Of a DNA stretch of 64,000 nt, positions 18,283 to 28,496 are shown piece by piece. Position numbers and translations under genes: made by a program. The DNA is taken from positions 1-64,000 of the forward strand of contig NZ_KV820360.1 in assembly GCF_001815355.1 (NCBI RefSeq). Reading direction: 5' to 3'. How positions within the stretch are numbered: position 1 is the first letter of the stretch; each line of letters opens with the position of its first letter. The notes under the pieces were generated by a model. The model saw nothing but the letters and a program-made list of their open reading frames with translations, made no database searches and was not told where the DNA came from. Source of the stretch: Haemophilus sp. HMSC068C11. Lineage in GTDB: Bacteria > Pseudomonadota > Gammaproteobacteria > Enterobacterales > Pasteurellaceae.

Positions 18283-18930
18283 TTAAATAGCTTTATCAAA
18301 ATACAATGGCACATCGCTTAACTTAACCATATTCGTGATATAAGCTAAAACCGCTGGTGGGAATTCGATTCCTTTCACACAAGTCAGATTTCGTAATACC
18401 GGGAAGACGATAATATCTTCAAGAGAAAGTTTTCCGTTTAATGCATTTTCAGATTGAATTAATACCGCCAATTTCTCTAAATCGCCTTTTAAGCGAGCGA
18501 GATAGGTTTCGGTCTTCGCAATATTTTCAGCAAAATCACCAATAAATTCCGTTTTCTTTTTAGTGAAATAATCGACCGCACTTTGGGTTTCAAATTCAGC
18601 TAAACCAATTTGCGTAAAGCGTGCAGTCGTAAGATGGCCATAATAACTGCCGACTTCTTTTAACCATGCTTCAATTTCAGGACGAACGTGTTCAGATAAG
18701 ATTTTTTCACCAAAATGCTCATCTACATAATGCACGATATCCAAACTTTCCGGCATCGCAGTACCATCTTCTTTGACAAGAATTGGCACAACCTTTTTAC
18801 CCACTAAACCAATTGGCGTTGCTTCATCATCATTTGCCAGCACTACAAGTTCTACTGGTAAATTTTTTAAACCAAAAATCATGCGAGCTCGCACACAAAA
18901 CGGGCAATGATCGTAAACATATAATTTCAT
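18283..18930 (-). CDS. grxB: Glutaredoxin 2
   Basis: Glutathione-dependent disulfide reductase of the GST-fold type, 215 residues as in E. coli Grx2. The active site CPFC is at residues 9-12, followed by the thioredoxin-like part and an all-helical C-terminal domain. It starts three bases after the recD stop, so it is probably in the recB-recD transcript. An uptake sequence sits inside the gene at 18575. Confidence 0.94.
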   Translation of the reverse strand: MKLYVYDHCPFCVRARMIFGLKNLPVELVVLANDDEATPIGLVGKKVVPILVKEDGTAMPESLDIVHYVDEHFGEKILSEHVRPEIEAWLKEVGSYYGHLTTARFTQIGLAEFETQSAVDYFTKKKTEFIGDFAENIAKTETYLARLKGDLEKLAVLIQSENALNGKLSLEDIIVFPVLRNLTCVKGIEFPPAVLAYITNMVKLSDVPLYFDKAI

Positions 18931-18933
18931 TTC

Positions 18934-20868
18934 TTACTCCTCTTTTTCCTGTAATAACTTTCCTAAACCACTTTGTCTTTTTACCGTATTTCTGACCGCA
19001 CTTTGCCAGATTTTTTCATTAGCAAATACGGAAAGTTGATTTTTCGCACGGGTAACACCGGTAAATACCAGCTCTCGTGAAAGCACTGGATTGGGTTCTG
19101 TTGGTAATACCATGACGGTATGATCAAATTCTGAACCTTGGGATTTATGAATCGTCATCATAAATGCAGGCTCGTGAGCGGGAATACGACTGGTCGAAAC
19201 TTCTCGATTGCCGAACCACACTTTGCCTTTAGCTAAACACAAGCCAATATCACCGTTATACAGTTTCACATTATGATCATTTTCCGTAATCATAATTGGT
19301 TTACCAATATACCAATCGTCCTCTTGACGGAACCAAAGTAATTTCTCAGCACGCAATGCCAAAGCAATTTCTCGATTTAACTCTTCTACACCTAATGCCG
19401 AAGCACGAAGTGCGGTCAAAAATCTCACCGAATTAAAACGGTCTAAAATTGCTTCTGAATAAGTTTTTTCGTTGCCCTTTTCATCTATAAATTTTGCATT
19501 GAGATCTTTCTTCTGAGCAAAATAAGTTTGAAGCTGGGTTAAATAAACACGGTAATTATCGACCGCACTTTTCACCACTTGGCGAACAGATTCTTTAACG
19601 TCTTGTTCTTCATTAAAATGATGGAAATGCAACTCTTGTGGATATTCCGCAAAGGTTGCTACACTGCCCTCACCTTTTCCTTGTTGAATTTGCTCAGCAA
19701 GTTGTTTAATGCCCGAATCATCTCGGAAACGACGACTAAAGGTTAAATGGCAAATGGCATCACGCAACGGACTATGTTCATCTGAAGTTGGAACGGTATA
19801 GCCTGTTGTTGCATGGATATAATCGGCTTGAGCAGGGCTATAATCTTGCGTTAAAAACTGTGCTATTTCCCCTAATACCGCTCCCGCTTCCACTGAGGCT
19901 AATTGAGCTTGGTCACCCAATAAAATCAAACGTGTTTCGGGTTTCAACGCTTGCACCAGTTTCGCCATCATCGGCAAATCAATCATCGAGGTTTCATCCA
20001 CTACTAATACATCAATTTGCAGTGGATTATGAGCATGATATTTCACGTTATCGGTAAAAGGTCGAACGCCTAGTAAGCGATGCAGCGTTTCTGCGGTTTT
20101 AGGAATCGATGCACGTAACTCATCTGAAATCGGCATTTGTGCCAAGGCATTTTCAATGGATTCCGTTAAACGAGCCGCGGCTTTCCCCGTTGGTGCAACC
20201 AATTTAATATGAAGTTTTCCACCAAATAATTCCTGTAATACACATAACAAGCGAGTAACAGTCGTGGTTTTCCCTGTTCCCGGTCCACCTGTAATCACAG
20301 AAAATGGACTTTTTACCGCCGTTGCGACGGCTACTTTTTGCCAATCAACTTGCGCTTGTTGCTGAGGGAAATAACGATCCAATAAGGTTCGAATTTGTTG
20401 CGGTTCTACTGATAAAGTGCGGTTATTTTTCAAGGCATTTTTAATATATTGCGCCACGCGGAATTCATCTTGCCAAGCTCGATAGAAATAAATAGCCCCA
20501 AATTGAAATGCGAGAGGCGCAATCTGATTTTCAGGATCTTGTGTAAAAGCAATATGCCCCGCTAAGGCTGATTGCCATTTTGATACAGGAAGCGAACCAA
20601 TCTTTTCATTGATAAGCGACAAAAAATCCGTTTCAGTATGACGATAAGCCAAACCAAATAAATTACGTTCTAAGAAACGATCTAACACACAACAAGTATT
20701 GCCTTGTGTATAGCTCCAGTTGCAAAGTGCGGCTAATAAAATCGCTAAATTTTGTACGGGTTCGGCATAGCCTTTATCTTTTTGTTTATCAGCAATTAAT
20801 TGAGCAAAATAATAATCGCCTTGAGTAATCACACCTTGTTCTTGCAAGGATTTTAATAGGCTTAACAT
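18934..20868 (-). CDS. recD: Exodeoxyribonuclease V alpha subunit RecD
   Basis: 5'-3' helicase subunit of RecBCD, which processes double-strand ends and degrades foreign DNA. It has 644 residues, with Walker A GGPGTGKTTT in the helicase domain, the DEXX-like VVDETSMIDLPMM and the C-terminal motif TIHKSQGSEFDH. The chosen ATG overlaps the recB stop (TAATG); a reading starting 12 codons earlier lies inside recB and is rejected. Uptake sequences are dense here (18995, 19408, 19562 and 20415). recC is not in the window; in E. coli it is separated from recB only by ptrA. Confidence 0.95.
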   Translation of the reverse strand: MLSLLKSLQEQGVITQGDYYFAQLIADKQKDKGYAEPVQNLAILLAALCNWSYTQGNTCCVLDRFLERNLFGLAYRHTETDFLSLINEKIGSLPVSKWQSALAGHIAFTQDPENQIAPLAFQFGAIYFYRAWQDEFRVAQYIKNALKNNRTLSVEPQQIRTLLDRYFPQQQAQVDWQKVAVATAVKSPFSVITGGPGTGKTTTVTRLLCVLQELFGGKLHIKLVAPTGKAAARLTESIENALAQMPISDELRASIPKTAETLHRLLGVRPFTDNVKYHAHNPLQIDVLVVDETSMIDLPMMAKLVQALKPETRLILLGDQAQLASVEAGAVLGEIAQFLTQDYSPAQADYIHATTGYTVPTSDEHSPLRDAICHLTFSRRFRDDSGIKQLAEQIQQGKGEGSVATFAEYPQELHFHHFNEEQDVKESVRQVVKSAVDNYRVYLTQLQTYFAQKKDLNAKFIDEKGNEKTYSEAILDRFNSVRFLTALRASALGVEELNREIALALRAEKLLWFRQEDDWYIGKPIMITENDHNVKLYNGDIGLCLAKGKVWFGNREVSTSRIPAHEPAFMMTIHKSQGSEFDHTVMVLPTEPNPVLSRELVFTGVTRAKNQLSVFANEKIWQSAVRNTVKRQSGLGKLLQEKEE

Positions 20869-23800
20869 TAAAATAATTCCTCTAATTGTTGGATTAATTG
20901 CCAATCTGGTTTATCAAAAAAGATGCCCGATTGTGGCGAACCATTCATTCCTCGTAAAAATGCATAGACCACACCACCAAAATCTCGGTTGTAATCGTAG
21001 TGAGGTAAACGTGTTTTTAAATAACGGTGTAATGCCACCACATACAACAAGTATTGCCAATCATAGTGATGCTCTAACATGGCTTTTTTCAATGCAGCTT
21101 GATCGTAATCCTTTAATGTCTCACCCAAGAAATTCGATTTGTAATCAAGCAAATAATATTTACCTTGATGGCAGAAAACTAAGTCCATTGTGCCTCGCAC
21201 CATGCCTTGAATATCATCAAACTGTAACGGTTCTGATGGCAAATGATGTAAGGTTGCTAACGCTCGGTTAAAACCTGCGACATCAAAATGGCTTGTGATA
21301 TTGAGATAAAACGCCAACTCTTTTAAGCATTGTTTTTCGTTAATTTGAGCAAGGGTAAAATCATCGCTTGGCAAAATTGGCGTGCTGAGTATTTGTGCAA
21401 ACCACTGTTGAACTGCTACAAATTGCTCTTCTGCAAGATTTAAATCCTGACATAATTTTTCAATGTTTTCTTTCTCAGAAAGTTGAGCAAAAGGCACCTT
21501 TTCAAAATAACGATGCAATAACGTACCGATTTGCGTTCCCCGTGGAAAATCTAGAACCATTTCATCGTGATCATGAGCAAGTGCGGTCAGATTTTCAGGG
21601 ATATTTTCTGTTGAAATCGATGCATCATAATCTTTCGCATCATCAAAAATGAGCGATTTTTTCACCGCACTTTCATTCAAATAAGCTTTGCGTTGATGTG
21701 TTTGTTCGATGCCACTAAAGCTGGTCACTCGCCAATCTTGTTCAATTTCACCTTGGAAAATTTCCGCACTTAAATTTTCTTGAGAAAGATTTAAGGTAAG
21801 TGGTTCACTGGCTTGTAACACATCGGTTAATTCAATCGCTACATCATTGGGTAAAAGCTGCTTAAACTTTTCCAATAATGGCTGCGTGTCCCAATTATTT
21901 GGCAAATCGAGTTTTCGACCAATTTCACCTTGCGTTAAAACATACAATAAAGCATTCCATTTTTTATCAAAGGCTTTCGGTAACACAAAGGCCATTTGAT
22001 ATTTTGCTCGGGTTAATGCTACATAAAGCAAACGCAATTCTTCCGCAAAAACTTCTTCTGTTAAATCATCCAAGTGTTGATCTTGCATATCCCACAAGAT
22101 TTTCTCTTCGTCACTGTCATAATATAAATTAAACAGTTTCTTCTGATTGCCTGATTTTGTTGGGTCTTTTGCTTCATTACCTAAAAATGGCAACCAAACC
22201 AAATCATATTCCAAGCCTTTGGATTTATGGATAGTCACAATCTTCACTAACTGACGTTCGCTTTCTAAACGAATTTGTGCTTCTTGACGACCTTCATCTT
22301 GAATTTGCTTTTCAAACCAGCGCAATAATGCCGCTTCACTTTCATTTAATGCCGCTGCTTGCTGTAAAATTTCAGCTAAATGTAACAAATCCGTCAGTTT
22401 TCGCTCGCCATCAGGCCGAGATAAGAGTTTTTCTGTGATATTTTCAGCTAAAAGTAAATGATGCAACATCGGCAAGACGCCTTGGCGTTGCCAAATTTGT
22501 TGATATTCTGCAAATTTTTCAGCCCAACGTTGCCACTGAATTTCATCATGATGAATTTGGTGAATTTCAGCTGCATTTAAGCCGAAAAGTGCGGTCGCAA
22601 TTGCATTTAAAATTGGACGTTCCGTCACACTCAAACAGGCTTGCAAAATCAGGGCCAGTTCTTTTGCTGTGTTACTCTCAAAGACATTTCCTCTATCCGA
22701 AAGGTAAACCGAAGCAATACCGAGTGCTTGCAATTCTTTTTTCACTAGATCCGCTTCGGTATAACCACGCACCAAAACGGCAATATTTTCTGCTCGCAAT
22801 GTTTGATTTTCCGCTTTACTTTCATTTGGAAAAACAACCGGATTTTCAGCCGCACTTTTTAACCATTGCTGAATCGATGTTGCGCAAGCTTTCGCATAAT
22901 CTTGCTGGGTGGATTCGTCTTTATCATTAATGTAAAAACGGAAGGCTGGCTCAGGCTGATTATTTAGCTGAAAAACAAGATTTTTCTTGGCTGCGCCTAC
23001 ATTTAAAAATTCTATATTTTCATAAATAAAGGGATCATTTTTAAAATCAAATAATCGATTTACCCCTTCCACTAAAGGTTGAGAAGAACGATAATTTATG
23101 CCTAAATTAAAACGTTCATTGGCTTCTTTTGCTGCTTTTAAATATGTAAAAATATCGGCACCACGGAAGCGATAAATCGCCTGTTTTGGATCCCCGATCA
23201 TCATAAAGCCAACATTGCCAGACGCGGTTTCATTACGATAAATTTTAGAGAAAATTTGATACTGCAACGCATCCGTATCTTGGAACTCGTCAATCATGGC
23301 AAAAGGATATTGAAAACGAATTAATTCCGCTAACTGTTCTCCGCCCTCACCATGTAATGCCTCTTTCAATAAGCGTAATAAATCATCAAAGGATTTTTCA
23401 GGGTGATTTGCTTTGTATTCAAGAAGTTTCTTTTGAATACCTTGACGATAGTGATAAAGAATGATTTTTTTTAATAAATCACTTGGTTGATGTTTTTCAA
23501 CCAATTCTTCAAGTTCCGCAAAAATTGGAGCATAAAACGGTATAGCCGCTTTTTTATTTTTCGTTTTTTCTGTCGGCTTTTCGTATTTTTGTTCAATCGA
23601 AGATTGTAAAAAATACTTCCTTAATATTTCATGAATTTCATAGTCTAGTGGATTATTTGCCCATTCATTAATCTGTTCAATCCATGTTTTAAGACGTTCT
23701 TTTTGGTAGCTTCTACGACTGAGAGATGTGAGCTGATCTTTTGGATAATCTTTTGTTATTTCCTCCATGATAATGGAGGAAATTTTATCTACATTTTTTA

Positions 23801-24548
23801 ACCAAAAAACTTTTAAAGCTTCAACAGCTTTTAATCGCTCTCCCACACTTTTCTGTAAAAATTCATCAATTGACAACGACAAGCTTTGTTGGTTGTCCGT
23901 CGCTACCGATACATCTTTGTTTAAATCCGATTCTAAAATACTTAGCACATCATCAGGCGAACCTAACTCTTTCGAGATAAAATTAGCAATCTCGAAAGGT
24001 TGGGAATAAAAATGCTCCCGCCAAAATTCATTTGCAAATTGTTTGAGTAAATCAGACTGATCTTTGAGAAGTTTTAAATTGAAATGTACGCCTGAATTAA
24101 AAGCATGTTGCATCAGCATTCGGCGACAAAAACCGTGAATGGTATAAATAGAGGCTAAATCTAAATTTTGTTCGGCCAGCTTTAAGCGGCGAAGTGCAGT
24201 GGGAACATCCTCTAAATAAGGCAACAACTCCGCTAAAAATTGATGTTCCCCAGTAAAAATCGCCTTATCTTGCTTTTCATAATATTCAGAAAAAACCAAA
24301 ATTGCCGCCGTTAAACGTTCCCGAATTTTGCGTTTTAAATCTTCCGTCGCCATTTCAGTAAAGGTTACGACCAAAATCTCTTCCACATTCAACGGACGAG
24401 AAAAACAATTCTCACCAGCCTGTAAAAGTAAACGAAGATAGATAGAACCGATGGTATAGGTTTTCCCTGTACCGGCAGAGGCTTCAATTAAATTGACTTG
24501 ATTTAAGGGTAATGAAATGGCATTAAGTGCGGTTGATTTTGGGCTCAT
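20868..24548 (-). CDS. recB: Exodeoxyribonuclease V beta subunit RecB
   Basis: 3'-5' helicase and nuclease subunit of RecBCD, 1226 residues. Walker A is EASAGTGKT (22-30). The UvrD-type motifs FAMIDEFQDTDALQYQIF and GDPKQAIYRFRGAD follow, then TIHKSKGLEYDLVWLPF. The C-terminal nuclease domain has the catalytic LLDYKSN, with D1135. The coding sequence is intact. It is the first gene of a recB-recD-grxB set with overlapping or closely spaced genes. Uptake sequences occur at 21579, 21664, 22587 and 24525. Confidence 0.96.
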   Translation of the reverse strand: MSPKSTALNAISLPLNQVNLIEASAGTGKTYTIGSIYLRLLLQAGENCFSRPLNVEEILVVTFTEMATEDLKRKIRERLTAAILVFSEYYEKQDKAIFTGEHQFLAELLPYLEDVPTALRRLKLAEQNLDLASIYTIHGFCRRMLMQHAFNSGVHFNLKLLKDQSDLLKQFANEFWREHFYSQPFEIANFISKELGSPDDVLSILESDLNKDVSVATDNQQSLSLSIDEFLQKSVGERLKAVEALKVFWLKNVDKISSIIMEEITKDYPKDQLTSLSRRSYQKERLKTWIEQINEWANNPLDYEIHEILRKYFLQSSIEQKYEKPTEKTKNKKAAIPFYAPIFAELEELVEKHQPSDLLKKIILYHYRQGIQKKLLEYKANHPEKSFDDLLRLLKEALHGEGGEQLAELIRFQYPFAMIDEFQDTDALQYQIFSKIYRNETASGNVGFMMIGDPKQAIYRFRGADIFTYLKAAKEANERFNLGINYRSSQPLVEGVNRLFDFKNDPFIYENIEFLNVGAAKKNLVFQLNNQPEPAFRFYINDKDESTQQDYAKACATSIQQWLKSAAENPVVFPNESKAENQTLRAENIAVLVRGYTEADLVKKELQALGIASVYLSDRGNVFESNTAKELALILQACLSVTERPILNAIATALFGLNAAEIHQIHHDEIQWQRWAEKFAEYQQIWQRQGVLPMLHHLLLAENITEKLLSRPDGERKLTDLLHLAEILQQAAALNESEAALLRWFEKQIQDEGRQEAQIRLESERQLVKIVTIHKSKGLEYDLVWLPFLGNEAKDPTKSGNQKKLFNLYYDSDEEKILWDMQDQHLDDLTEEVFAEELRLLYVALTRAKYQMAFVLPKAFDKKWNALLYVLTQGEIGRKLDLPNNWDTQPLLEKFKQLLPNDVAIELTDVLQASEPLTLNLSQENLSAEIFQGEIEQDWRVTSFSGIEQTHQRKAYLNESAVKKSLIFDDAKDYDASISTENIPENLTALAHDHDEMVLDFPRGTQIGTLLHRYFEKVPFAQLSEKENIEKLCQDLNLAEEQFVAVQQWFAQILSTPILPSDDFTLAQINEKQCLKELAFYLNITSHFDVAGFNRALATLHHLPSEPLQFDDIQGMVRGTMDLVFCHQGKYYLLDYKSNFLGETLKDYDQAALKKAMLEHHYDWQYLLYVVALHRYLKTRLPHYDYNRDFGGVVYAFLRGMNGSPQSGIFFDKPDWQLIQQLEELF

Positions 24549-24611
24549 TTTTTATTTTTCTGTAAACATTAGAGTGCCCCTATTGTAGGGATTTAGCTGA
24601 GGGATTTCCAT

Positions 24612-24637
24612 AAAAAATGCGGTGAAATTTCACCGCA
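24612..24637 (-). terminator. Terminator after the DsrE-family gene
   Basis: On the minus strand: perfect stem GCGGTGAAA/TTTCACCGC extended by one A-T pair, followed by a run of six Ts; it includes an ACCGCACTT uptake sequence at its edge (24632-24640). Confidence 0.85.
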
Positions 24638-24659
24638 CTTTAATCTTTATCTTATTATT

Positions 24660-25016
24660 TTAGAACGTTAAAACTTTATCCGCCCATAATGTCCACTCGG
24701 ATACATCATCTAAGGTACCAAGGGTCACGCCGTCAATTAATTTAGCGTCTAATAAACCACGTGCTTTTACGCAGCTGGTGCATAATTTAATTTCAGCACC
24801 TTGTGCCGCTAAGATGTCGATAAGCTGTTGGATATTGAAACCTTCATTTGGGTTTTGCCCAGCAATACCGCATAAAATCGCATCAGAAAAGCAGAATAAT
24901 TTAATATTCACATCCTTGCTGTGCTCTTCTTTCATATTAATGGCGAAACGAACAGCATTAAACGTTTTTTCTCCGCTATATGTGGAATCATTGACGATAA
25001 AAAGAATATTTTGCAT
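24660..25016 (-). CDS. DsrE/DsrF-family protein (YchN-like)
   Basis: A 118-residue cytoplasmic protein of the DsrE fold. Members often carry sulfur as a persulfide or act as small-molecule sensors. It shows the start MQNILFIVNDSTYSGEKTF, a SDAILCGIAGQ segment (C51-type position) and CTSCVKARGLL with two closely spaced cysteines, which could be sulfur-carrying sites. It resembles E. coli YchN, whose function is unknown. It has its own ribosome site (AAGGAG) and terminator. It is next to a purine permease gene, with no obvious functional link. Confidence 0.75.
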   Translation of the reverse strand: MQNILFIVNDSTYSGEKTFNAVRFAINMKEEHSKDVNIKLFCFSDAILCGIAGQNPNEGFNIQQLIDILAAQGAEIKLCTSCVKARGLLDAKLIDGVTLGTLDDVSEWTLWADKVLTF

Positions 25017-25048
25017 GACGCACTCCTTGTTACAATGCTATAAGAATG

Positions 25049-25070
25049 AAGGCGTAATAAATTACGCCTT
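25049..25070 (-). terminator. Hairpin after the purine permease gene
   Basis: AAGGCGTAAT/ATTACGCCTT with a very short loop. There is only a weak T run on the minus strand, so it may be a weak terminator. Confidence 0.55.
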
Positions 25071-25077
25071 TATGAAA

Positions 25078-26385
25078 TCAGCCAACCCAAACGAACTTGG
25101 CTACAAATAATAAAGACACCACCCACACAGGGGCATTGATCTCGCGTATTCTACCTGTACAGGCCTTCATGACGCAATAGCTAATAAAACCAAATGCGAT
25201 ACCTTCAGTAATAGAATAAGTAAATGGCATCATCGCTGCAGTGATAAAAGCAGGTGTTGCTTCAGTTAAATCATCCCAGTGTACACGAATAAGACTGGAT
25301 GCCATTAAAATCCCTACATAGACTAATGCCCCTGCGGTTGCATAAGCCGGCACGACACTAGCAAGCGGCGAGAAGAAAATAGTAAGTAAGAATAAAATAC
25401 CAACTGTTACTGCCGTTAAACCTGTTCTACCACCGACTGAAACCCCTGCGCCACTTTCAATATAGGTACTGATAGCTGAGGTTCCGATATAAGAACCAAC
25501 CACAGCACTCACGCTATCCACATAAAGGGCTTGTTTCATTTTCGGGAAACGACCTTTTTCATCACTGAAACCTGCTTTATCGGTTACGCCTAATAAGGTG
25601 CCTGATGAGTCAAATAGGTTTACTAAAAGGAAAGAGAAAATAATGCCGAGCAAAGCCGTATCTAAAGCACCAGCAATATCGACTTTTCCTACAACCGCAC
25701 CTAAGCTTGGTGGCATAGAAACAATGCCGTGGAAGGTAACTTGGTCATCAATTAAAAGCGCTAAACCAGTGACTACCGCAATAGAAATTAAAACCCCAGA
25801 GAAAATATTACGTGCAGCTAAAACTACGATAATAAAGAAACCTAATACGCCAAGCAGAATTTTCGGATCATGTAAATTGCCTAATGCCACTAAGGTTGCA
25901 GGATTCGCGACAATCAATCCCATATTTTTAAACCCAATTAAGGCAATAAAAAAGCCGATTCCTGCACCAATTCCTACGCGCAGTGAAAGCGGAATCGAAG
26001 CCATTAACCAATAACGGATTTGGAATAAGGTGAGAACAAATAAACCAATCGATCCCCAGAAAATGGTACCCATGCCCACTTCCCATGAATAACCGAGTTT
26101 ACCGACTACCACATAGGCGAAAAACGCATTTAATCCCATAGCAGGTGCAAGGGCGATAGGTAAATTACTGAATAATCCCATCGCAATGGTACCCAGTGCA
26201 GCAATTAAACACGTGGTAACGAAAACAACTTGTTTATCCATTCCCGCATCACCCAATACGGATGGGTTTATAAACACGATATACACCATGGTAAAGAATG
26301 TTGTGATACCAGCGATAATTTCGGTTTTGGTGGTACTGCCCTTTTCTTTAATCGAAAAAAGGCGTTCAAGTAAAGATTGTTGCAT
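25078..26385 (-). CDS. AzgA-type hypoxanthine/guanine/adenine permease (NCS2 family)
   Basis: Proton-coupled purine base importer with about 12-14 helices. The ATG preceded by AAGGGGGAAAC gives 435 residues; a reading 13 codons longer overlaps the upstream gene and is rejected. Family landmarks are TEIIAGITTFFTMVYIVFIN, PIALAPAMGLNAFFAY and the DLFDSSGTLLG-like VNLFDSSGTLLGVTDKAG, which is typical of AzgA rather than uracil/xanthine permeases. The exact base specificity cannot be read from the sequence. It lies 10 bases after the usg stop, so it probably shares that transcript. Confidence 0.88.
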   Translation of the reverse strand: MQQSLLERLFSIKEKGSTTKTEIIAGITTFFTMVYIVFINPSVLGDAGMDKQVVFVTTCLIAALGTIAMGLFSNLPIALAPAMGLNAFFAYVVVGKLGYSWEVGMGTIFWGSIGLFVLTLFQIRYWLMASIPLSLRVGIGAGIGFFIALIGFKNMGLIVANPATLVALGNLHDPKILLGVLGFFIIVVLAARNIFSGVLISIAVVTGLALLIDDQVTFHGIVSMPPSLGAVVGKVDIAGALDTALLGIIFSFLLVNLFDSSGTLLGVTDKAGFSDEKGRFPKMKQALYVDSVSAVVGSYIGTSAISTYIESGAGVSVGGRTGLTAVTVGILFLLTIFFSPLASVVPAYATAGALVYVGILMASSLIRVHWDDLTEATPAFITAAMMPFTYSITEGIAFGFISYCVMKACTGRIREINAPVWVVSLLFVAKFVWVG

Positions 26386-26395
26386 TGTTTCCCCC

Positions 26396-27349
26396 TTAAT
26401 AGCCTTGGTGATAAATCGATTCAAGTAGCTTCACTCCTAACAAGGCAATATTGAAACGTTGTTCATCGGCAACTGTCCAAAATTCGACGCCATTTTCAAC
26501 CGCACTTTGTTGGCTGATATGCAATTTTACGCTTTCTTCACCATTTTCGTTTTCACCATTAATCACGGGCGTAATAAGGCTATCGTGTAATTCAATTAAT
26601 TCGCTTTGTTGTGGTTGGAAATCAAATTCATAATCTGAAAGTGCCGTCACTTTTTGTGCCATGCCGTAGAAGACAGGCACTTGAATTTGATGGAAAATGA
26701 CATTGTCTAACTGCGGGAAGATTTTTTGTAATTGCAGATTTAAATTAGCCGCTTGTTGTGGAAACACATCAAAGGCAAAACGGGTTTCACCTTCTTCTAA
26801 TGGCATACCATTCAGTAAACGAGCAGTTTGTCCAGCAAGTTTATTCACGGTTTCACCATCTGTATAAGAAGCTGGTAAAAGTGACGTTGCAAAGACTTGA
26901 GTTAAATTTGTTTGTTGAACGATTGGTAATAGAGATAAAGCTAATTGACTCACTTGTGGATCGGGTAAACTCACAATGTTACGTTGTCTTAATTCAGTCA
27001 GATTTTCTTCATTGATTGTTGGGACAACAACAGGAACATCAGATAATGCAGAGCAAATCCCTTTTAAATCAATCACCACACAGCCACTTTCTGCGGCTTG
27101 AGCTAATAAGGGGGCTTGGTCAATTTGGCCTGCGAAGAAAAGATAATTAATGCTATCCCACTCAATCTCATCAGTGGCTAATTGAGCAACGGCTTTATTG
27201 CGAAAACGCACCGCTTGCTCTTCTTCAAAAGGATAAATTTCTACGATAGAAATTTTGCCTACATCTAGCTCACTTTGTTCAAGTGCTTCGGCAATTTTTT
27301 CACATAGATCAAATTCTGCTGCAATAGCAATATTTAGGCTTGCGTCCAT
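26396..27349 (-). CDS. usg: USG-1-like protein, a catalytically dead aspartate-semialdehyde dehydrogenase homologue
   Basis: A 317-residue protein with the aspartate-semialdehyde dehydrogenase fold. The glycine-rich NADP loop of true enzymes is missing (the N-terminus reads NIAIAAEFDLCEKI), and the catalytic-cysteine region is replaced by SLPDPQVSQ at 127-135, with no cysteine. It is therefore unlikely to be an active dehydrogenase. E. coli has the similar Usg next to truA, with no known function. Here it precedes the purine permease gene and is divergent from ybaK. The true asd gene must be elsewhere. Confidence 0.82.
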   Translation of the reverse strand: MDASLNIAIAAEFDLCEKIAEALEQSELDVGKISIVEIYPFEEEQAVRFRNKAVAQLATDEIEWDSINYLFFAGQIDQAPLLAQAAESGCVVIDLKGICSALSDVPVVVPTINEENLTELRQRNIVSLPDPQVSQLALSLLPIVQQTNLTQVFATSLLPASYTDGETVNKLAGQTARLLNGMPLEEGETRFAFDVFPQQAANLNLQLQKIFPQLDNVIFHQIQVPVFYGMAQKVTALSDYEFDFQPQQSELIELHDSLITPVINGENENGEESVKLHISQQSAVENGVEFWTVADEQRFNIALLGVKLLESIYHQGY

Positions 27350-27425
27350 TTTTCTCTCCGCTGTAAAATGTTCTGAACCGATTCATTCTACAGAAAAAAG
27401 ACGCATAAATACATAAGGAAATCAG

Positions 27426-27905
27426 ATGACACCAGCAATTGATTTACTAAAGAAAAATAAAATTCCTTTTACTCTCCATACTTACGATCATGACCCTAAC
27501 AATACGCATTTTGGCGATGAAGCTGCTGAAAAACTTGGACTTGATCCGCACCAATCCTTTAAAACACTTTTAGTCGCCGAAAATGGTGATCAGAAAAAAT
27601 TGGCGTGTTTTGTGCTTTCCACGGCAAATATGTTGAGTTTAAAGAAAGCCGCAAAATCAATTGGTGTGAAAAAAGTTGAAATGGCCGATAAAGATGCCGC
27701 ACAAAAAAGTACGGGATATTTAGTCGGTGGCATTAGCCCATTAGGTCAAAAAAAACGGGTAAAAACAGTGATAAACTCGACCGCACTTGAGTTTGATACG
27801 ATTTTTGTTTCAGGCGGGAAACGTGGATTAAGCGTTGAATTATCCCCACAGGATTTAGCCAAATTACTGAATGCTGAATTTGTCGATATTATTGACGAAG
27901 AATAG
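27426..27905 (+). CDS. ybaK: Cys-tRNA(Pro) deacylase YbaK
   Basis: Trans-editing enzyme that hydrolyses Cys-tRNA(Pro) made by mistake by prolyl-tRNA synthetase. It has 159 residues, as in H. influenzae and E. coli YbaK. The KTLLV segment contains the conserved lysine of the family (near residue 46), and the [10 protein letters not shown] loop is typical. It is monocistronic, divergent from usg, and ends at a bidirectional terminator shared with fabA. An uptake sequence lies inside the gene at 27780. Confidence 0.94.
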   Translation: MTPAIDLLKKNKIPFTLHTYDHDPNNTHFGDEAAEKLGLDPHQSFKTLLVAENGDQKKLACFVLSTANMLSLKKAAKSIGVKKVEMADKDAAQKSTGYLVGGISPLGQKKRVKTVINSTALEFDTIFVSGGKRGLSVELSPQDLAKLLNAEFVDIIDEE

Positions 27906-27914
27906 AAAAAGAAA

Positions 27915-27940
27915 AGCCCGATTAACTCGGGCTATTTTTA
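27915..27940 (+). terminator. Bidirectional terminator between ybaK and fabA
   Basis: Stem AGCCCGA/TCGGGCT with loop TTAAC; it has a T-rich run on the right and A-rich sequence on the left, so it can serve both converging genes. Confidence 0.85.
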
Positions 27941-27962
27941 TATGATGTTGTGTTTATTTGAA

Positions 27963-28496
27963 TTAGAAGCTTGATGTATCTTGGAATAAACCAACTTTTA
28001 AATCAGTTGCGGTGTAGATAACGCGACCATCTACTTCCACTTCACCGTCAGCCATTCCCATTACTAATTTGCGATTAATTACGCGTTTCATATTGATGCG
28101 ATAAACCACTTTTTTCGCGGTTGGTAAGATTTGTCCAGTAAATTTCACTTCACCTACGCCTAATGCACGGCCTTTACCTTTACCGCCTACCCAGCCAAGG
28201 AAGAAACCCACTAATTGCCACATCGCATCTAAACCTAAGCAGCCTGGCATGACTGGGTCACCGATAAAGTGGCAACCGAAAAACGGTAAATCTGGATGAA
28301 TATCTAATTCCGCTTCAATATACCCTTTACCAAACGCACCGCCATCTTCGGTCATTTTCACAATGCGATCCATCATCAACATCGTTGGTGCTGGAAGTTG
28401 CGGGCCTTCTTTACCAAATAATTCACCACGACCAGAAGCTAATAAATCTTCATAGGTGTAGCTGCTTTTAATGTTTGGTGTACAGGTGTTTTCCAT
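27963..28496 (-). CDS. fabA: 3-hydroxydecanoyl-ACP dehydratase/isomerase FabA
   Basis: Bifunctional enzyme that introduces the double bond in anaerobic unsaturated fatty acid synthesis. It has 177 residues, with the catalytic pair H76 ([14 protein letters not shown]) and D90 (CLGLDAMWQ), equal to H70 and D84 of mature E. coli FabA. The neighbour order, a Lon-like protease and then matP, is the same as ycbZ and matP next to fabA in E. coli, an old conserved arrangement. No clear FabR or FadR operator was seen upstream. Confidence 0.96.
   Translation of the reverse strand: MENTCTPNIKSSYTYEDLLASGRGELFGKEGPQLPAPTMLMMDRIVKMTEDGGAFGKGYIEAELDIHPDLPFFGCHFIGDPVMPGCLGLDAMWQLVGFFLGWVGGKGKGRALGVGEVKFTGQILPTAKKVVYRINMKRVINRKLVMGMADGEVEVDGRVIYTATDLKVGLFQDTSSF

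Noticed and set aside
18934-24548. Missing recC next to recB-recD as an anomaly
   Set aside because: recC lies apart from recB-recD in H. influenzae too, as far as I recall, so this is not unusual.
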